A DNA stretch of 64,000 nucleotides, from contig NZ_CP107772.1 in NCBI RefSeq assembly GCF_036345155.1, positions 5,518,001-5,582,000 on the forward strand. Direction: 5' to 3'. Source of the stretch: Streptomyces sp. NBC_00582 (GTDB lineage Bacteria > Actinomycetota > Actinomycetes > Streptomycetales > Streptomycetaceae). A model generated the notes under the pieces. The model searched no databases. It saw only the letters and a list, made by a program, of their open reading frames with translations, and was not told the DNA's origin. A program made the position numbers and the translations under genes. Positions 26,118-34,352 of the stretch are shown piece by piece (position 1 is the stretch's first letter; each line of letters starts with the position of its first letter).

Positions 26118-26332
26118 TGTTTCGAAGATGCGCACTTAGTGCACGGAACGTCCCTTATAAAGAATGCCCACGGACCCACAGCCAGCGCTTATGGTGCTCT
26201 GACGGCCCGTGGGAAAAGCTGAGCAGTACGAAAGCACACGCACAGCTACCGCCGCGCCGGGTCGACGACAAGCGTGAACGGGCGAGACCTAGTGCGACCG
26301 ACGACAACAGCCGTGGATCGAGGAGAAGAGCT

Positions 26333-27973
26333 GTGAGCACCGAGAACGAGGGCACGAACGAGGGCACCCCGGTCCCCCCGGCGCCGTCCGCACCCCCCGT
26401 GCCGGTGGAGTCTTCCTCGGCCGCCGCCCCCCAGCCGCCCGCGCCGGACGCCGGCGCCCCCACCACACCGCTCCCGCCGACCCCGCCCGCGGCCGCCCCG
26501 GCGGCCCCCGTGGGTGACTGGCCGCCGCCCACCGCCCCGCAGCCGGCACCGACCGCCCCCGAGGGCGACTGGCCCCCGCCGACCGCCCCCCAAGGCGCCC
26601 CCGCCGCTCCCGCGCCGGCCACGGCCGCGACGGACGGCTGGCAGAACCCGCCCGCCACCCCCCTCTACGCCGAAGCCGGCGCCGGCACGCACGCGTACGG
26701 CGAGGCCAACGCGGCCGGAGTGGGCGGCGCCGGCACGCACGCGTACGGCGAGGCCAACGCGGCCGGCGTGGGCGGCGCCGGAGGCGCGGGCGCGGGCGGA
26801 GCCGACGGCCTCGCCTGGGGCGCCTCGTACCAGCAGCCCGCGCCCAAGTCCGGGCGTGGCGGCCGGGGCGGGCTCGTCGCCGCGGTCCTCGTCGCCGCGC
26901 TCGTCGCGGGCGGCCTGGGCGGCGGACTCGGCTACACCCTCGCCAAGAACGACGACAACACGGGCTCGACGACCGTCTCGGCCGCCACCAGCGGTGGCGA
27001 CGTGAAGCGCGCGGCGGGCTCGGTCGCGGCCGTGGCCCAAACGGCCCTGCCCTCCACGGTCACCATCGAGGCCGAGTCCAGCAACGGCGAGGGCGGCACC
27101 GGCACCGGGTTCGTCTTCGACACCCAGGGCCACATCGTCACCAACAACCACGTCGTCGCGGACGCCGTCGACGGCGGCAAGGTGACGGCCACCTTCCCGA
27201 ACGGCAAGAAGTACGACGCCGAGGTCGTCGGCCACGCCCAGGGCTACGACGTCGCCGTCATCAAGCTGAAGAACGCCCCGTCGGACCTCAAGCCGCTCAC
27301 CCTCGGCGACTCCGACAAGGTCGCGGTCGGCGACTCGACGATCGCCATCGGCGCCCCCTTCGGCCTCTCCAACACGGTGACCACGGGCATCATCAGCGCC
27401 AAGAACCGCCCGGTGGCCTCCTCGGACGGCAGCGGCAGTTCCTCGTCCTACATGAGCGCCCTGCAGACCGACGCGTCGATCAACCCGGGCAACTCCGGCG
27501 GCCCGCTGCTCGACGCCCAGGGCAACGTCATCGGCATCAACTCCGCGATCCAGTCCACCGGCAGCGGCGGACTGGGCGGCACCGCCCAGTCCGGCTCGAT
27601 CGGCCTCGGCTTCGCCATCCCGATCAACCAGGCCAAGTACGTCGCCCAGCAGCTGATCAAGACCGGTGAGCCGGTGTACGCGAAGATCGGCGCGTCCGTC
27701 TCCCTGGAGGACTCCGGCAACGGCGCGAAGATCACCGACCAGGGCTCGGGCGGCGCCTCCGCCGTCGAGTCGGGCGGCCCCGCCGCCAAGGCCGGCCTCA
27801 AGCCCGGCGACGTCATCACCAAGCTCGACGACACGGTGATCGACTCCGGCCCGACCCTCATCGGCGAGATCTGGACCCACCAGCCCGGCGACAAGGTCAC
27901 GATCACCTACGAGCGCGACGGCAAGACCCATACCGTCGAACTCACCCTCGGCTCCCGCACGGGCGACAACTGA
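26333..27973 (+). CDS. HtrA/DegP-like membrane-anchored serine protease with PDZ
   Basis: 546 aa. A cytoplasmic Pro/Ala-rich segment (1-165) includes two tandem copies of GAGTHAYGEANAAGVG. A transmembrane helix follows (about 180-205), then an extracytoplasmic trypsin-like domain with triad His273 (TNNHVV), Asp306 (YDVAVIKL) and Ser388 (GNSGGPL), and a PDZ domain (about 450-540). Family role: quality control of misfolded exported proteins. GTG 26333 has GAGGAGAAG upstream; earlier in-frame starts lack a site. The TCTGAGA repeat at 26100 suggests two-component control. Confidence 0.92.
   Translation: MSTENEGTNEGTPVPPAPSAPPVPVESSSAAAPQPPAPDAGAPTTPLPPTPPAAAPAAPVGDWPPPTAPQPAPTAPEGDWPPPTAPQGAPAAPAPATAATDGWQNPPATPLYAEAGAGTHAYGEANAAGVGGAGTHAYGEANAAGVGGAGGAGAGGADGLAWGASYQQPAPKSGRGGRGGLVAAVLVAALVAGGLGGGLGYTLAKNDDNTGSTTVSAATSGGDVKRAAGSVAAVAQTALPSTVTIEAESSNGEGGTGTGFVFDTQGHIVTNNHVVADAVDGGKVTATFPNGKKYDAEVVGHAQGYDVAVIKLKNAPSDLKPLTLGDSDKVAVGDSTIAIGAPFGLSNTVTTGIISAKNRPVASSDGSGSSSSYMSALQTDASINPGNSGGPLLDAQGNVIGINSAIQSTGSGGLGGTAQSGSIGLGFAIPINQAKYVAQQLIKTGEPVYAKIGASVSLEDSGNGAKITDQGSGGASAVESGGPAAKAGLKPGDVITKLDDTVIDSGPTLIGEIWTHQPGDKVTITYERDGKTHTVELTLGSRTGDN
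26690..26785 (+). repeat. 48-bp tandem duplication in protease linker
   Basis: Two nearly identical 48-bp units encode GAGTHAYGEANAAGVG twice. They differ at one base, so the duplication is recent or homogenised. Confidence 0.85.
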
Positions 27974-28073
27974 GCGCACGCGCGCGTACCTCCCCGGCTC
28001 AGCACCGACTGACCCCCACGCGCGCGTGTCCACCCGTTACCCTTATCCCCGCGCCGCCGATCAAGCGGCGCGG

Positions 28074-28160
28074 GGAGACGTGCCCGAGCGGCCTAAGGGA
28101 ACGGTCTTGAAAACCGTCGTGGCAGCGATGTCACCGTGGGTTCAAATCCCACCGTCTCCG
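28074..28160 (+). tRNA. tRNA-Ser (anticodon UGA), no encoded CCA
   Basis: 87 nt. The acceptor stem GGAGACG pairs with CGTCTCC and the discriminator is G. Anticodon TGA is at 28108-28110 in loop CTTGAAA. There is a long variable arm and the T-loop is TTCAAAT. CCA is not encoded. Confidence 0.95.
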
Positions 28161-28467
28161 CGCAGGTCATAGATGTTGCAGGTCAGAAGGGGTGCCTCTC
28201 GCTGAGGGGCACCCCTTCCGCATGGGCCCTGTCTCACTCCGATCCGGCTATGTCGCGTTGTGGATCACTGCGTGTGGACCAGGCGTGGACCACTGCCCGG
28301 CGGAAAGAGGGCCATATATCTGCTGGTCAGTGGCACTTTCGTGGTCCGGAGCGTGGACCGTGACCGAGCGTGGCCGCCGGAACGCCGGGCAGCATGACAG
28401 TCCCTACGTGTAATCAATTGGTAACTTTGAGTAGTGAGGGGGGCTCGAACCTCAGTAAAGGGACGAC
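28161..28467. other. non-coding stretch after tRNA-Ser(UGA)
   Basis: Contains the terminator at 28187 and then about 200 bp with recurring GTGGACC/GTGGATC words (for example 28259-28285) but no convincing gene. AAAGGGACGAC precedes the next start. Confidence 0.4.
28187..28217. terminator. stem-loop after tRNA-Ser(UGA)
   Basis: AAGGGGTGCC (28187-28196) pairs with GGCACCCCTT (28208-28217) around an 11-nt loop. Likely terminator of the tRNA transcript. Confidence 0.75.
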
Positions 28468-29067
28468 ATGAGCGACCAGGAAGTCATCTTCTACACCCGA
28501 ACCAACCTCTCGGGCGACGCCCACCCCTACAGGGTCGGAGCCGACGAAAACCTGTACCCGGGCCAGCTCAACGACAGGTTCAAGTCCGTCAAGGTCGGCA
28601 CGAAGGCCAAGATCCTGGCCTGGCAGCACGCCAACCAGACCGGCAAGTACCGAGAATGGGACCTCGACCAGGCGGACATCTCCGACATCGGCGGGCTGAC
28701 CCGGTTCAAGGTCGTCGACAGCACCACTCTGCCCATCGCGGTCCGGCTCGAAGACCTCACCGGCGCACCGGACGGGCGGTTCAGCCTGAAGATTGACTCC
28801 TACGACGTGGGGACCATCATCGTCCACTCCGGCGACCCCGAGTACGGCCTTGTTGGCGTCATGCCAGAAGACGGCCCGCCGGTCACCACCGCCATCTACG
28901 TCCGCAACGAGCAGAGCGGCGAATACGTCGCCACAGGCGCCATCCACTTCGTCTGGAACGCCGGCACCAAGTCGATCGACGTTGCCGACGCCACGAACTT
29001 CCCCGAGAACATGGAGTACTCGCGGGACGGCCGCAACCGGTTCATCTTCAAGCTCAAGTCCGTCTAG
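28468..29067 (+). CDS. beta/gamma-crystallin-like hypothetical protein
   Basis: 199 aa without signal peptide or membrane segment. The first 80 residues look like a beta/gamma-crystallin Greek key: VIFYTRTNLSG, a tyrosine-corner-like PYRVGADENLYPG, then NDRFKSVKVGTKAKILAW, the pattern of a calcium-binding crystallin motif. The remaining 110 residues are a second beta-rich domain I cannot name. G+C is visibly lower than in the flanks, and it is the first gene after the tRNA, suggesting acquisition. GGGACGAC precedes the ATG. Role unknown. Confidence 0.6.
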   Translation: MSDQEVIFYTRTNLSGDAHPYRVGADENLYPGQLNDRFKSVKVGTKAKILAWQHANQTGKYREWDLDQADISDIGGLTRFKVVDSTTLPIAVRLEDLTGAPDGRFSLKIDSYDVGTIIVHSGDPEYGLVGVMPEDGPPVTTAIYVRNEQSGEYVATGAIHFVWNAGTKSIDVADATNFPENMEYSRDGRNRFIFKLKSV

Positions 29068-29521
29068 CCGCCACCGGCACCAGGGCCGGAGATCTCGTGT
29101 TCCGGCCCAGGGGGCGTGACGGCGAAACGCGGTCCAGAAACACGAGGAGGCGCCATCCTCACCCACTGTGGCGTGAGGATGGCGCCTGCCGTGCGGACAA
29201 AGCCAGAGCGAGACGCCCGCGTGGCGCAGAGAGCACGGCACGTCAGCCAGTGGTGAGCGGTACGCGGAGTATTCATCAAGACGGACAGGCCTTGCATGCG
29301 GTACGAACGCGGCGAAGTCGATCTCAGACATCAACAACGTCGGCCAACGTGCCAGATGCGTGCCAGATCATGCGGGGAACCACGGGGAATCGCGGGGCAC
29401 AGCTCGTCGGCCAAGCGGACCCCGTAGCCGCTCAGCCGCAGGTCAGCCAAGCTACCGCCCGTCGGAGACCCAGGCTTCCCAAGCTGAGGGCGCCCGCCGC
29501 CAGCCCAGGCTCCTCGAAGAG
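29068..29521. other. 454-bp gap in accessory patch
   Basis: Holds the 15-bp stem-loop at 29149-29188. From 29340 there is short repetitive sequence (GTGCCAGATG/GTGCCAGATC, and GGGGAA repeated three times). I see no gene, and no recognisable integrase fragment. Confidence 0.4.
29149..29188. terminator. 15-bp perfect stem-loop
   Basis: AGGCGCCATCCTCAC (29149-29163) pairs perfectly with GTGAGGATGGCGCCT (29174-29188), loop 10 nt, 80 bp after the crystallin-like gene. No T-run follows, as is usual in high-G+C genomes. Confidence 0.8.
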
Positions 29522-30124
29522 TCAGTGAAGGTCCCGCCAGAAGGGGGCCGTCGCTCGCGGGTTCCAGCTGTCGTCGACCTCGCCCCGCGCCTCGTCGAAC
29601 TCCTGGTGCATGTAGTCGGCCAGGTCCAGGCCGTAATAGATGATGTCGGTCTGCCACATCGAGAGCACCGGATGCCCGAAGCTTCCTCGGCCGGCAGGCA
29701 GGTATCGGTGGGCATACACGGGCACCATCACCGGCGACTCCGCCAGATGACGCCGCGCCGTATCCAGTGCCGCCGTTGCGTCGGCTGGACGCTCACCCCA
29801 ACCCTCGTACCAGAACGCGTTGTGCTCAACGTCGAGCAGAACACCCTCGACCGGCCAGTCGAGCTGTCGACGCAAGCTGTCCAAATCACCGCCGCGCCAC
29901 TCCGGCCAGGGCCTGGACCAGGTCTGCCCGTCCTCGGTAGGGACGTTGATCGGTAGCCCGGCCGCAAGGAATGCTCGGTGATCGTCCGCGAACTCGAAGC
30001 CGTACTCGCGCTCGATGCGCGTGAACTCGGCCTCCGTCAGCCCCGCCTCGAACTCATAGAGGCCCGTCTGTGCCAGGCGATGTGCGGCCTCGGCACCCAG
30101 CCGTACTCCCTCATTGCTGATCAC
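29522..30124 (-). CDS. SMI1/KNR4-like hypothetical protein
   Basis: 200 aa, soluble, acidic and Trp-rich. RIEREYGFEFADDHRAFLAAG matches the SMI1/KNR4 opening, and WPVEGVLLDVEHNAFWYEGWG its Trp-rich middle. The superfamily includes immunity proteins of polymorphic toxins, but no toxin gene is adjacent. The ATG (MISNEGVRLG) is at the first in-frame start. Lower G+C than the backbone genes. Many streptomycetes carry similar stand-alone copies of unknown function. Confidence 0.6.
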   Translation of the reverse strand: MISNEGVRLGAEAAHRLAQTGLYEFEAGLTEAEFTRIEREYGFEFADDHRAFLAAGLPINVPTEDGQTWSRPWPEWRGGDLDSLRRQLDWPVEGVLLDVEHNAFWYEGWGERPADATAALDTARRHLAESPVMVPVYAHRYLPAGRGSFGHPVLSMWQTDIIYYGLDLADYMHQEFDEARGEVDDSWNPRATAPFWRDLH

Positions 30125-30369
30125 CGCCGCACGCTAGCGCCGACCGCAGCCAACCGTCACCCCAGTTATGCGCGCGCTCCGTCTCAGTTTCCGTCTCGTT
30201 CAGCCCCGTTCACGGCCGTTCAGGCGAGACCGCGAGTCGGCTGCAACCCACGAGCGGGCCGCCCATGAACGCAGGTGAACGCCCCTGCACGCGCCCCAAC
30301 ACCCCACCACCACAGTTGGAAAGCGTGCACTGCGACGGCACTGTCGGTGCCTGGGCTTACGGTCCAGGT

Positions 30370-30771
30370 ATGGCAATCAGACCATCAGCACGTTGGCGGG
30401 CCCGCGTGGACGAAGAGGCGGCCGAGCTCGCTGCTGGGACACGAGCCCTGAGCGATGCCTTCATGTCGGAGCTCTTCCCGGAGTCGCTGCTGGCGGCGAC
30501 TGATAGGGCGTTGCACGCGTTCGAGTCGGATGTGGCCAAGCTTCGGGACCAGGACGACGAGCAGGTCTTCGAGGTGATCAAGCGTGTTGTCCTGGCGCTG
30601 AATGGGATCAACGAGGACCACGACGGCGCCGGCTATGAGACCGAAGAGCGCGAGGAGTTGTGCCTCTACATCGATCAGACCTTGGCGGAGCACGGCATTG
30701 ACGTCCTTACTCTGGCAGCCAGGCGAGGGATCAGCCGCACCGAGATCACGGATGATTGGCGAGACTGGTAG
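30370..30771 (+). CDS. hypothetical helical protein
   Basis: 133 aa, strongly acidic, predicted mostly alpha-helical (VDEEAAELAAGTRALSDAF, LAATDRALHAFESDVAKL). The C-terminal 25 residues (VLTLAARRGISRTEITDDW) resemble a small helix-turn-helix-like end. No family recognised. An in-frame start exists 35 codons upstream, but the sequence between looks non-coding. Lowest G+C of the local genes (about 60 percent by eye). Confidence 0.55.
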   Translation: MAIRPSARWRARVDEEAAELAAGTRALSDAFMSELFPESLLAATDRALHAFESDVAKLRDQDDEQVFEVIKRVVLALNGINEDHDGAGYETEEREELCLYIDQTLAEHGIDVLTLAARRGISRTEITDDWRDW

Positions 30772-31017
30772 CTGCTGCTGTACAGCGACGAGCCGCGGGC
30801 GACTGGTGAGGACGCGAGTGGGGGAGGTGGACCGACCCGATCCGACGGGTGGCCCAGGCGCTGGAAGAGCCAGTGGACCCTGTGTGGACCACAGCCTCCG
30901 TGGATCATTGGTCAGGGGCCGTCGTGTTACGAGGTGCCCGCACGGCACCCTGATTCACCGCAGTTCCCCGATGGGCCGGGCACGGATGGGGCACGACCTT
31001 TGGTACGGATCGGCGGC

Positions 31018-31356
31018 TCAGCTCTCCGGGTCGTACATGATCTCGCGCACTTCCTGGGCGCACCGGCACGCCTCGGCGATCTTCGCAGCCCACATCAGCG
31101 CGTCCGCGCGCGACGGGACCTCGATGATCGAGAAGCCGCCGACGACCGCCTTCGTCTCGGGGAACGGTCCGTCCGTGACCGTGCCGTCGGTGGCCACGAT
31201 GCTCGCCTGCTGACGCTCCACTCCGGCGCCGAAGATCCAGACACCTGCGTCCTTGGCCTCCTGGACCACCCGGTGGGACGCCTCGGCGACCGCAGGGAGG
31301 TCCTCCGCGGGGAAGTTCATCGATCCGTCGTCGAACGAGATCAGGTAGCGCGCCAT
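31018..31356 (-). CDS. YCII-domain protein
   Basis: 112 aa, a single YCII/DGPF-type ferredoxin-like domain: MARYLISFDDGSMN at the start and TDGPFPETKAVVGGFSIIEVPS in the middle, where DGPF is the family signature. Such proteins often accompany ECF sigma factors; none is next to it here. Activity unknown. ATG 31356 has GGAGGC upstream. Confidence 0.85.
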   Translation of the reverse strand: MARYLISFDDGSMNFPAEDLPAVAEASHRVVQEAKDAGVWIFGAGVERQQASIVATDGTVTDGPFPETKAVVGGFSIIEVPSRADALMWAAKIAEACRCAQEVREIMYDPES

Positions 31357-31622
31357 CCTGTCCGCCTCCTTGTCCAGCGGCCACCTGGCCGCCTCGATGC
31401 CGCTCTCGGTCAGACGGACTGCGTGTCAGCTTCTCATCGGTCGTCTCGCCCGCTTCACCGCCCCACGCCCGGAGCCCGTCACACCCGTCTTCGCCCCGTG
31501 ACAGCTGTGTCCCGGCTGTGTGACGCAAGGGCTTGCTGGTCTCCCCTCCGACCAGGGACGTTGTTAGCGTCCCGCCTCGGGTGCGGCCGGCTGGGTCGCC
31601 CGTGAACAGGGGGATGTCGCAG

Positions 31623-32279
31623 ATGAAGGTCAACCGGCTCAGACCCGTCGTCGGTGCGTTCATGGCTGTCGCCGCGCTGACCGCCGTACTCACCGGGTGC
31701 GAGAAGGGCGGCGACGCCGCGAGTGCGGGCGGGGCCGCCAAGAGTTCCAGCCCCGCTGCCGGTGCCACCGCCGAGCCCGCCGGGTCGGTCGCCACCGGCG
31801 CGTCCGCCGGGGCGTCCGCCGGGGCGTCCGCGGGTGGTTCCAAGGGCAAGCCCTCCGCCGTCGCCACGGCCACGGCCACGCCACCGGTCGCCGCCGGATC
31901 CGCCTCCGCCTGTGCCGACAAGCCCCCCACCCCCGACGACTACGACCCCGACGAGTTCGCGCTGTTCCGGGTCGAGGAGCTGCCCGCCGACACGGGCAAG
32001 GTGAACCTCGTCATCCAGCACGGGGCCTGGGGGTGCCCCGACAAGGACACCGACGGCGCCCCGTTCGTCGTCTCCGGGGAGGACAGCCGCTGGGCGCTGG
32101 ACCAGGCCGCGTACGTCACCGCCGTCACGCCGATCACCGACAGCACCGAGAACCGGCGCATCGGGGTGCAGGAGCTGATCGACTGGGTCGACGCGCACCC
32201 CGACTCCGGGCTGGTCTTCCGGTACGAGACCGGTGACGACGGCGCCATCCACCGGCTGGAGCAGGTCTTCACGCCGTAG
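31623..32279 (+). CDS. lipoprotein of unknown function
   Basis: 218 aa. A signal peptide with lipobox AVLTGC gives a lipidated Cys near residue 25, then an Ala/Gly/Ser-rich spacer (30-90, with GASAGASAG repeats) and a globular domain from about residue 95 (CADKPPTPDDYDPDEFALFRV). ATG 31623 has AGGGGG ten bases upstream; ATG 31614 is too close to it. The 3' end overlaps the converging prim-pol gene by 11 bp. No family recognised. Confidence 0.75.
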   Translation: MKVNRLRPVVGAFMAVAALTAVLTGCEKGGDAASAGGAAKSSSPAAGATAEPAGSVATGASAGASAGASAGGSKGKPSAVATATATPPVAAGSASACADKPPTPDDYDPDEFALFRVEELPADTGKVNLVIQHGAWGCPDKDTDGAPFVVSGEDSRWALDQAAYVTAVTPITDSTENRRIGVQELIDWVDAHPDSGLVFRYETGDDGAIHRLEQVFTP

Positions 32280-33210
32280 GGCGGGACATCCGCGCCGCCG
32301 ACGCGACCGTCGAGCGAGCCTCGCGTTCCGTGAGGCCGGTGCGGACCGCGGCCGCCACGAGCGCGTCGGTGAGCGCCTCGCCGATGCCGTTCTGGTAGGC
32401 CCGGCAGGCCGCCCAGAACAGCCGGGTGTTGCGCTGGCCCTCGTGTGCCGCCAGGACGAACTGGAGCAGTCCTCGGCCGTGGGTGCCTCCTGGCCCGGTG
32501 GATGCGCGGCCGGCCGGAGCTCCGGTCCCGGGCGGGGTCTCCCGGGTCCGGGTGGCCCCCGCGGTCAGCAGTCTGACCAGTGCCCGTGGGCAGGGCGCCG
32601 GTGCCAGCCGGTCCGTGCCCGGGGCGGTGCGGTACGCCCCGTGGGCCGTGCGGGAACCGGGGCCGACCAGATAGCCGCCGGCGCCCCGGATGTCGATGCC
32701 GGGGGCGAGGCGGCCGGCCGAGTTGGGGATCACGACGTCCGGTGGGCCGGTGAGCCAGAGGTGCCGGCCGCCGGACGGGGTGACGACCACCACCGTGGGC
32801 GGGATGGTGAAGAGGTGGCGCAGCGCCAGCTCGCGCAGGGCGCCCGTGGCGTCCGTGCCGGACTTGGTGTCCAGGTCGACGCCGATCAGATGGTGCGGGG
32901 GCAGACCGCACGCGATGCCGTAGCCGGTGGCCCAGGGGGCGGCGGCGAAGAGCGCGCGGATGCGGGCCGCGTCGGTCGAGGCGTCGTACACCCCGTGGCC
33001 GAAACGGCCGCAGGTGCCGTGGCACGGAGGGTCTTCGGGGCGGTGGGGGGAGCGCAGGGCCGGGAGTTTGGTCCGGGACAGGGGGATGACGGCCAGGCCG
33101 CGCTCGGCGGCCGACAGGGCGTGGGCGAGGGCCAGGGTGGCGGCCTGCCGGGGGTGCCGGTCCGGACGGCGGTCCGGGTCCCGGGCGCTGTGCCGGTCGA
33201 TGGTGGCCAT
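32269..33210 (-). CDS. bifunctional primase-polymerase-type (prim-pol) protein
   Basis: 313 aa. The AEP prim-pol domain (about 20-230) is complete by eye: HALSAAERGLAVIPLSRTKLP at the start, GVDLDTKSGTDA with the DxD metal pair, TPSGGRHLWLTGP, GIDIRGAGGYLVGPGS. A helical region near the C-terminus (NTRLFWAACRAYQNG) is shared with actinobacterial and plasmid prim-pols. It lacks the helicase half of plasmid replicases, so it may serve repair or be a plasmid/ICE relic. ATG 33210 precedes the conserved helix. The stop converges on the lipoprotein gene. Confidence 0.82.
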   Translation of the reverse strand: MATIDRHSARDPDRRPDRHPRQAATLALAHALSAAERGLAVIPLSRTKLPALRSPHRPEDPPCHGTCGRFGHGVYDASTDAARIRALFAAAPWATGYGIACGLPPHHLIGVDLDTKSGTDATGALRELALRHLFTIPPTVVVVTPSGGRHLWLTGPPDVVIPNSAGRLAPGIDIRGAGGYLVGPGSRTAHGAYRTAPGTDRLAPAPCPRALVRLLTAGATRTRETPPGTGAPAGRASTGPGGTHGRGLLQFVLAAHEGQRNTRLFWAACRAYQNGIGEALTDALVAAAVRTGLTEREARSTVASAARMSRPTA

Positions 33211-33579
33211 GCACCCAGTGTCGTACTGGCGTTCGAAAAAGGGAAGGGCGGGCCGCTGTGACGCGCCCGGGAACCGCAGGGCCGGCCGGACAGTTGGCGG
33301 AACGCTTCCTCCCTTGCGGGGCCTGCGGGAGAGCTGTCCGACCTGGCAGGGGTTGGGGTGTCCGGGGCGGGAAAAGCGCGGCCAGGGGTTTATCGACTTG
33401 TCATCACGCTTGCGTGCGAATCGGGTCTTCCGAGGTGGTTCCGAGTGATCCGGTGGGCAACTCTGGTCTCGCGACGTCGTCACCGCACCGGCCGGTCGGC
33501 CAACCGGCCTGGTGAAAGCCGCAGTTCGAGCCAGCTCAGGGCTTCGTACTGCACAGTCCGATGGTTCTGGAGGACCAAC

Positions 33580-33894
33580 ATGGCAAGCATCCGTACCGCC
33601 CGCGTCATCGCCGCCGTCTCCGCCCTTCCGCTCGCCGCCGCGCTCTTCACCGGCGTCGCGGTGGCGGACAACGGCGGCTTCGCGGACGACGGATCGAACG
33701 CGGGTGTCGCGAGCGTCGTCGGCAGCGGTGTCGGACACGACAACAACGGCAACTCCTCGACCACCCAGCAGAACGCCGTCGGCTCGGGCGCCTCGAACCA
33801 GAGCAACACCGGCCAGGTCAACGGCGCCGCCTACACGGCCCTCAACCAGGGCAACAGGAACATCGCGGTCTCCTTCGCCCCGCTCTTCAGGTGA
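33580..33894 (+). CDS. small secreted Asn/Gln-rich protein
   Basis: 104 aa. A clear signal peptide (RTARVIAAVSALPLAAALFTGVAVA, cleavage near residue 29) leaves a mature peptide of about 75 residues rich in Asn, Gly, Ser and Gln: GHDNNGNSSTTQQNAVGSG, NQSNTGQVNGAAYTALNQGN. The pattern of alternating NQ/S-T with small residues recalls surface amyloid or chaplin/curli-like repeats, but it has no chaplin Cys pair or motif. GGAGGACCAAC precedes the ATG at ideal distance. Probably cell-surface; function unknown. Confidence 0.75.
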   Translation: MASIRTARVIAAVSALPLAAALFTGVAVADNGGFADDGSNAGVASVVGSGVGHDNNGNSSTTQQNAVGSGASNQSNTGQVNGAAYTALNQGNRNIAVSFAPLFR

Positions 33895-34279
33895 GCCGGG
33901 GAGGCAGGGGAGGCCGCAGGGACCGGGGGCGGGGGATCGGAGGGGCCAGGGGGAGAAGCCGGAGGGATCGGAGGGGGCAGGGGAGGGGCCGGAGGGACGG
34001 GACGGGGCAGGGGGAGAAGCCGGAGGGACGGGAGGGGGCAGGGGGAGAAGCCGGAGGGACGGGAGGGGCCAGGGGGAGAAGCCGGAGGGACGGGAGGGGG
34101 CAGGGGGAGAAGCCGGAGGGATCGGAGGGGCCAGGGGGAGGGACCGGGGGGACCGGTGAGGCTCCGGAGCCGGCCCGGTCTCCGGTCGGGATGTGCTCCG
34201 TGGGGGTGTGACAGCGTCTGCGCGGCGGTGCTCGGGTGCCGCCGCGCAGGCGTGTTCGAGCTCCCTCCGCATCCCGACC
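33895..34279. other. non-coding repeat-rich gap
   Basis: The first 260 bp are the G-rich 31-bp minisatellite listed separately. The remainder up to the promoter at 34280 shows no gene. Confidence 0.5.
33933..34150 (+). repeat. 31-bp G-rich minisatellite, about seven units
   Basis: Units are built from GGGACGGGAGGGGGCAGG followed by GGGAGAAGCCGGA, period 31 bp, with variants GGGATCGGAGGGGCC. The plus strand has dense G-runs able to form G-quadruplexes. The period is not a multiple of three, so it is not a coding repeat. Confidence 0.85.
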
Positions 34280-34312
34280 TTGACAGCCCTCCGTATCTGA
34301 CGGACAGTCAGA
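34280..34312 (+). promoter_or_regulatory. promoter with TetR-type palindrome before MaoC/Ltp2 operon
   Basis: TTGACA at 34280-34285 is a consensus -35. About 17 bp downstream lies GACAGT, a possible -10. The perfect palindrome TCTGAC-GGACA-GTCAGA (34296-34312) covers spacer and -10, so a repressor would block the polymerase. Confidence 0.65.
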
Positions 34313-34352
34313 AACCTGCCCGAGCGGTGATTTCCCGGAGGGAGCGGCGACC

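Noticed and set aside
28136..28413. Short frames running out of the tRNA-Ser(UGA) gene
   Set aside because: They start within the tRNA or cross the terminator stem, and have no conserved content.
28161..31010. Integrated prophage or ICE at the tRNA
   Set aside because: No integrase, replication or transfer gene and no copy of the tRNA 3' end at the far side were found; only an eroded accessory patch can be claimed.
33933..34150. CRISPR array
   Set aside because: Units are contiguous with no unique spacers and no cas genes are nearby; same reasoning for the arrays at 39304, 43195 and 52279.
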